A stretch of DNA of 64,000 nt, from positions 1 to 64,000 of the forward strand of contig JACKFB010000004.1 of assembly GCA_020632695.1 (NCBI GenBank), given 5' to 3'. A program made the position numbers and the translations under genes. This stretch comes from Deltaproteobacteria bacterium. Lineage in GTDB: Bacteria; Myxococcota_A; UBA9042; PHBI01; JACKFB01. The stretch's first letter is position 1, and each line of letters opens with the position of its first letter. A model generated the notes under the pieces. That model was not told the origin of the DNA, did not search any database, and saw nothing but the letters and a program-made list of their open reading frames with translations. This document shows positions 60,181-64,000 of this stretch, in pieces.

Positions 60181-61191
60181 TCAGGAGGTGGCGCCGGACT
60201 CGCGGCGCAGGAGCCAGAGGAAGACCGGGCCGCCGACCGCGGTGGTCAGCACGCCCACGGGCAGCTCGGTGCCCAGCGGTCCGGTGAGGGTGCGCACCAG
60301 CAGGTCGGCCAGCAGCACGAACACGCCGCCGGCCAGCGCCGACGCGGGCAGGAGCAGGCGGTGGTCGGGGCCCAGGGCCAGGCGGACGCCGTGGGGCACG
60401 ATGAGGCCGACGAAGCCGATGAGGCCGGTCGTGGCGACCACGGCGCCGATGGGCACCGAGAGGGCGACGAAGAGGCGGCGGCGCAGGCGATCGGGGTCCA
60501 CGCCCAGGGCGCGGGCGCCGTCGTCGCCCAGGGCCAGCAGATCCAGGTCCCGGGCGTGGGCCATGGTCAGCGCCAGCCCCAGGGCCGAGGCCGCCAGGAC
60601 CAGGGGCAGGGTGAGCGGCTGGCTCGGGTCCACCGCCAGGCTGCCCATCAGGCGCAGGACCACGCGCTGGACGGCCGCGGGTCCGGCGAGGGCCTGGAGG
60701 AACATCAGCAGCGCGCCGGCGAAGGCGTTGACCACCACGCCCACCAGCAGCATGTGCAAGGGCGAGATGCCGCGGCGGCGCGAGGCCAGGGCGGTCACCA
60801 GGAAGAGCGCGGCCACGGCGCCGGCGAAGCCGCCCAGGGGGGCGGCGATGAAGGCGGCCAGGCCGGTGAGGCCGACGGCGGCGCCTCCCAGGGCGGCGCC
60901 GCCGGACACGCCGAGGATGAAGGGGTCGGCCAGGGCGTTGCGGAGGAGGCCCTGGAGCGCGGCGCCGCTGGCGGCGAGCACCGCGCCGGTGGCGAGGCCC
61001 ATGAGCATGCGCGGCAGGCGATGATCGAAGAGGATGGCGTGGTCGGGGGAGTCGGGGGCGCCGAGGGCGCGGCCGAGATCGATGGTGACCGAGCCGATCA
61101 GCAGGGCCAGCGCGGCCGCGGCCAGGGTGGCGAGGGTCAGCGCGAGGAGCACGCGGGCACGGCGCGCGCGGGTCAGGGGGGGCCGGGTCAC
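60181..61191 (-). CDS. FecCD/BtuC-type ABC permease
   Basis: 336 residues from GTG 61191, overlapping the binding-protein stop (GTGA); the frame further upstream is shadow. About nine to ten membrane helices. Family motifs include RLPRMLMGLATGAVLAASGA, ALQGLLRNALADPFILGVSG and GLIGFVGLIVPHGVRLALGP. It forms the inner-membrane channel of a BtuCD- or FhuBCD-like importer with the following ATPase. The gene order binding protein, permease, ATPase is the usual one. Confidence 0.9.
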   Translation of the reverse strand: MTRPPLTRARRARVLLALTLATLAAAALALLIGSVTIDLGRALGAPDSPDHAILFDHRLPRMLMGLATGAVLAASGAALQGLLRNALADPFILGVSGGAALGGAAVGLTGLAAFIAAPLGGFAGAVAALFLVTALASRRRGISPLHMLLVGVVVNAFAGALLMFLQALAGPAAVQRVVLRLMGSLAVDPSQPLTLPLVLAASALGLALTMAHARDLDLLALGDDGARALGVDPDRLRRRLFVALSVPIGAVVATTGLIGFVGLIVPHGVRLALGPDHRLLLPASALAGGVFVLLADLLVRTLTGPLGTELPVGVLTTAVGGPVFLWLLRRESGATS

Positions 61192-62090
61192 CGGGGAGCC
61201 GTCGGGGTGGCGGCGGCCCGGGGCTGGGCGGCGGCGGCCTCGACCAGGGCGCTGAGGCGGTCCACCGCGCGGGCCAGCCCCGGGCCGTGGGTCGCCAGGC
61301 TGGCGTCGGGCCAGACGTGGACCCGGCCGGCGTGCACGGCCGGGAGGTCGGGCATCACCGCGCGCCACCAGGCCAGCGCCGCGGCGTCGTCGGGGAACTG
61401 CGGGTCGGGGGCGGCGTGGATGATGAGGTCGGGGCGCGAGGTCTCGAGCTGCTCGAGGGGCAGGCGCGTCGTCAGCGGCCCCCCGGCGGCGACGTTGCGG
61501 GCCCCGACGGCGCTGAGCAGCTCGGCCAGATGGTCACCTCCGCCGGTGGTGTAGACGTAGCCGTCGCCCGCGTCGAAGACCAGCAGCACTGCGGGCTCCT
61601 TGCCCCCGGGCCGCGAAGCCGCCCTGGCGCGGGCCCGGGCCAGCGCCGCGTCCAGCGTCTGCACCAGCGCCTCGGCAGCCGGCCGCGCGTCCAGGTGCGC
61701 CCCCAGCGCACGCAACGCCCGCCGCGCGTCGTCCAGGCTGTCCAGCGGCAGCGACAGCACGTCGAGCCCCATGGCCGACAAGGCCTCGGTGGCCGGCGTG
61801 ACGGAGGCGTACTGCCCCGCCACCACCAGATCGGGCCGCGCCGCCAGGATCCGCTCGATCTGCGGCTTCGCGTCCATGACCACCGCCACCCCCGGCGCGT
61901 CGCAGAACCGCGTCACCCCCACCAACCGATCCCCCCGCCCCAACCCCACGATCATCTGCGTCAACGAAGGCGCCAGCGAAACCACCCGCCCCGCCCCCCC
62001 ACGCACCGCCGCCGCCTCCGAAGCAGCGTCGGTATCCGCCCGCGAACACCCCCCGACCACCCCGCAGCAGACCAGCACCACCCCCCCCAC
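61188..62090 (-). CDS. BtuF/FepB-like substrate-binding lipoprotein
   Basis: 300 residues from GTG 62090. The signal carries the lipobox GVVGGC, so it is a lipid-anchored periplasmic protein. Family motifs are RVVSLAPSLTQMIVGLG, DRLVGVTRFCDAP, ARPDLVVAG and LLSAVGARNVAAG; HAGRVHVWPDA near the end matches BtuF-type proteins. It delivers ligand to the downstream permease and ATPase. In other species corrinoid importers are switched by a cobalamin riboswitch; none is recognisable upstream, where a hexanucleotide tract and a run of 13 C are found instead. Confidence 0.85.
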   Translation of the reverse strand: MGGVVLVCCGVVGGCSRADTDAASEAAAVRGGAGRVVSLAPSLTQMIVGLGRGDRLVGVTRFCDAPGVAVVMDAKPQIERILAARPDLVVAGQYASVTPATEALSAMGLDVLSLPLDSLDDARRALRALGAHLDARPAAEALVQTLDAALARARARAASRPGGKEPAVLLVFDAGDGYVYTTGGGDHLAELLSAVGARNVAAGGPLTTRLPLEQLETSRPDLIIHAAPDPQFPDDAAALAWWRAVMPDLPAVHAGRVHVWPDASLATHGPGLARAVDRLSALVEAAAAQPRAAATPTAPR

Positions 62091-62125
62091 CCGGCCGAGC
62101 CACCCAGCGGCGAAGGCAGCCTCCG

Positions 62126-62563
62126 CGCCAACCCCGGCCTCAGCGCCGGCCCGAGCCCCGGCCCCGGTGACCTCGGCCCGGCCCCGGCCCCGGCCTCGGT
62201 CTCGGTCTCGGCCCTCGGTCTCGGTCTCGGTCTCGGCCTCGGTCTCGGCCCCGGCCCTGGCCCCGGTCCGGCCTCGGCCCCGGCCTCGGCCGGCCCTCGG
62301 TCTCGGCCCCGGCCTCGGCCTCGGCCTGGTCTCGGCCCCGGCCTCGGCCCGGCCTCGGCCACGGCGCCGGCCCCGGCCCCGGCCACGGTCTCGGTCTCGG
62401 TCTCGGCCCCGGCCTCGGTGACGGTGACGGTCTCGGCCTCGGTGACGGTCTCGGCCCCGGTCTCGGTGACAGTGCCGGCCTCGGCCCCGGTCTCGGCCCC
62501 GGCCCCGGCCCCGGCCTCGGCCCCGGTCACCGCCCCGGCCCCACCCCCCGCCCCCCCCCCCCC
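62126..62563. repeat. GGCCCC/GGCCTC hexanucleotide tract with C13 run
   Basis: About 400 bases of hexamers (GGCCCC, GGCCTC, GGTCTC, some GGTGAC), G-rich on the minus strand, upstream of the importer operon. It ends in CCCCACC-type sequence and a run of 13 consecutive C (62551-62563). Frames on the minus strand stay open over 279 codons (61961-62800) but the product is only Gly/Ala/Glu/Thr. The remainder of the gene-free 62091-62957 region holds the 19-bp direct repeat below and nothing else I recognise. Confidence 0.85.
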
Positions 62564-62718
62564 AACCGCCCCCACCAGCCCCGATGTAGAGGCGCCGAAT
62601 GAGGCGAGCGAGGCCGCCGCTGGCGGCGGCGCGACCGAGGGCAGCCCGAGTCGGGCCCCAGGCCCGTCGCAGGGCTGACCCGAGGGAGCGACGTCGCCAG
62701 CGGTGGCCGTAGCCGCCT

Positions 62719-62758
62719 CAGGCGGTGCCTCGGTCACTCCAGGCGGTGCCTCGGTCAC
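62719..62758. repeat. 19-bp direct repeat, period 21
   Basis: CAGGCGGTGCCTCGGTCAC occurs at 62719-62737 and again at 62740-62758. It lies between the hexanucleotide tract and gmd. It could be a regulatory iteron pair or a remnant of the repeat tract. Confidence 0.5.
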
Positions 62759-62957
62759 CGGTTGCGCGCCCGAGCGCCTTCTTGCTAAGACCAGGGCCAC
62801 GCGGGTGGGGGTCCTTGGACGAGGTTCAGGCGGTGCTCGGAGGCGGCTTGATCAATCCCGCCGGCCTGAGCAACCCGAGGTTGATACGTCGCCACGCAGG
62901 ACGGCTGCAACCCGGTGAGCGCACGAGGCGCCGCCCGAGCACGGAGAGACGCGGTCC

Positions 62958-64000
62958 ATGAGCGAACGGAAGAAGGCCCTCATTACGGGCATCACGGGCC
63001 AGGACGGCTCCTACCTCGCCGAGCTGCTGCTGCAGAAGGGCTATGAGGTGCACGGCGTGATCCGGCGCTCCAGCTCCTTCAACACGGCGCGCATCGACCA
63101 CATCTATCAGGACCCGCACGCCCGCGGGCAGGACCTCTTCCTGCACTACGGCGACCTGACCGACGCATCGAACCTCTCGCGCCTGGTCGAGCGCATCGCG
63201 CCGGCCGAGATCTACAACCTCGGCGCCCAGAGCCACGTCAAGGTGAGCTTCGAGGTGCCCGAGTACACCGCGCAGGTCGACGGCCTGGGCACCCTGCGCC
63301 TGCTGGACGCCATCAAGGAGACCGGCCTGCGCACGCGCTTCTACCAGGCGTCGACCAGCGAGCTCTACGGCAAGATCCAGGAGATGCCGCAGCGGGAGAC
63401 CACCCCCTTCTACCCGCGCAGCCCCTACGCCGTGGCGAAGCTGTACGGGTTCTGGCTGGTGGTGAACTACCGCGAGGCCTACGGGCTCTTTGCCACCAAC
63501 GGCATCCTCTTCAACCACGAGAGCCCGCGCCGCGGCCGCACCTTCGTCACCCGGAAGATAAGCCACGCCGCTGCCCGCATCGCCCAGGGGCTGCAGGACA
63601 AGCTCTACCTGGGCAACCTGGACGCCCGCCGCGACTGGGGCTACGCGCCGGAGTACGTCGAGGCCATGTGGCGCATGCTGCAGGTCGACGAGCCCGAGGA
63701 CTTCGTCATCGCCACCGGGGAGACGCGCACGGTGCGCGAGTTCTGCGACCGCGCGTTCGCCCGCGTCGGCATCCCGCTCACCTGGGAGGGCGAGGGCGCG
63801 GACGAGCGCGGCCTGGCCCAGGACGGGCGCGTGCTCATCGAGGTGGACCCGGCCTACTTCCGGCCCACCGAGGTCGACGTGCTCTGCGGCGACCCCAGCA
63901 AGGCGCGCGAACGGCTGGGGTGGAAGCCCGAGATCACCTTCAGCGCGCTGGTGGACTTGATGGTGGACGCGGACATGGAGCTGGTCCGCCGCGAGGTCAC
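62958..64000 (+). CDS. gmd: GDP-mannose 4,6-dehydratase (3' end outside window)
   Basis: ATG 62958; 347 residues are visible and no stop is reached, so nearly all of the usual ~350-370-residue protein is present. The NAD(P)-binding motif is ALITGITGQDGSYLAELLL. The signature HGVIRRSSSFNTARIDHIYQ is followed by GDLTD, YNLGAQSHVKVSF, ASTSELYGK and the catalytic PYAVAKLYG (YxxxK). NHESPRRGRTFVTRKIS completes the GMD pattern. It converts GDP-mannose to GDP-4-keto-6-deoxymannose, the precursor of GDP-fucose, GDP-rhamnose or GDP-perosamine. It likely opens a further nucleotide-sugar or polysaccharide operon beyond the window. Upstream is GAGAGACGCGGTCC. Confidence 0.95.
   Translation, partial: MSERKKALITGITGQDGSYLAELLLQKGYEVHGVIRRSSSFNTARIDHIYQDPHARGQDLFLHYGDLTDASNLSRLVERIAPAEIYNLGAQSHVKVSFEVPEYTAQVDGLGTLRLLDAIKETGLRTRFYQASTSELYGKIQEMPQRETTPFYPRSPYAVAKLYGFWLVVNYREAYGLFATNGILFNHESPRRGRTFVTRKISHAAARIAQGLQDKLYLGNLDARRDWGYAPEYVEAMWRMLQVDEPEDFVIATGETRTVREFCDRAFARVGIPLTWEGEGADERGLAQDGRVLIEVDPAYFRPTEVDVLCGDPSKARERLGWKPEITFSALVDLMVDADMELVRREV

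Noticed and set aside
62126..62563. CRISPR-like repetition
   Set aside because: The unit is six bases with no spacers of constant length, so it is a simple tandem repeat.
62091..62957. Cobalamin riboswitch before the BtuF-like gene
   Set aside because: I looked for the B12-box pattern and its conserved neighbours and found none; the region is repeats and GC-rich dyads.

Overview
The window is high-GC throughout. It looks chromosomal and most likely comes from a member of the Myxococcota: it has very large Cys-rich lipoproteins with MopE-like repeats, an AgmX/PglI-type lipoprotein, dense GTGA/ATGA gene overlaps and many GTG/TTG starts. This placement is an inference from gene content; no rRNA or tRNA gene is visible.

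Region 1 (1-18922, possibly to 29392) is the most unusual part. It holds nine proteins with radical SAM (rSAM) domains, carrying nine intact CxxxCxxC-type (or split) cluster motifs plus one protein cut by the window start. They lie in three transcription units. A plus-strand unit (1-10956) has six rSAM proteins and a FemAB/GNAT-like transferase. These include a 1232-residue fusion (DUF362-like, ferredoxin, B12-binding-like, rSAM, rSAM), an rSAM fused to a BFD-type [2Fe-2S] domain, and a FemAB-rSAM fusion. A minus-strand unit (14748 down to 10975) encodes a Tat-signal protein, an rSAM with a split cysteine motif, a GYPxCC (DUF483-like) protein and an SDR with an altered active site. A plus-strand unit starting at 15076 encodes two rSAMs, a HExxH 'peptide modification' protein and a lipoprotein whose start overlaps the HExxH stop, followed by two very large Cys-rich lipoproteins. 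Almost all the rSAM proteins share one C-terminal Cys motif and a shared core, so the set looks like a locally amplified paralogous family. The simplest reading is a RiPP-like or protein-modifying pathway acting on an exported protein. The substrate is not proven; the Tat protein and the coupled lipoprotein are the best candidates.

Region 2 (29465-45431) holds a TPR/M48 metalloprotease divergent from a MalT-like STAND regulator, a start-less Cys-rich gene, a UbiA plus CruF-like membrane pair, a DUF4143 ATPase with a perfect upstream inverted repeat, a small polysaccharide locus (ATP-grasp, sugar-phosphate transferase, glycosyltransferase, nucleotidyltransferase-like) and a Uma2 nuclease-like gene.

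Region 3 (45432-58010) has an AgmX-like lipoprotein between two long GGGGCC-type hexanucleotide tracts, then a minus-strand MoxR / DUF58 / two VWA-protein / DUF4175-like operon and a lytic transglycosylase lipoprotein.

Region 4 (58197-64000) has an acyl-CoA dehydrogenase, a BtuFCD/FhuBCD-like importer operon with another hexanucleotide tract upstream, and the start of gmd (GDP-mannose 4,6-dehydratase), which runs off the window. The same hexanucleotide repeat family occurs at four separate places and once enters a coding region.
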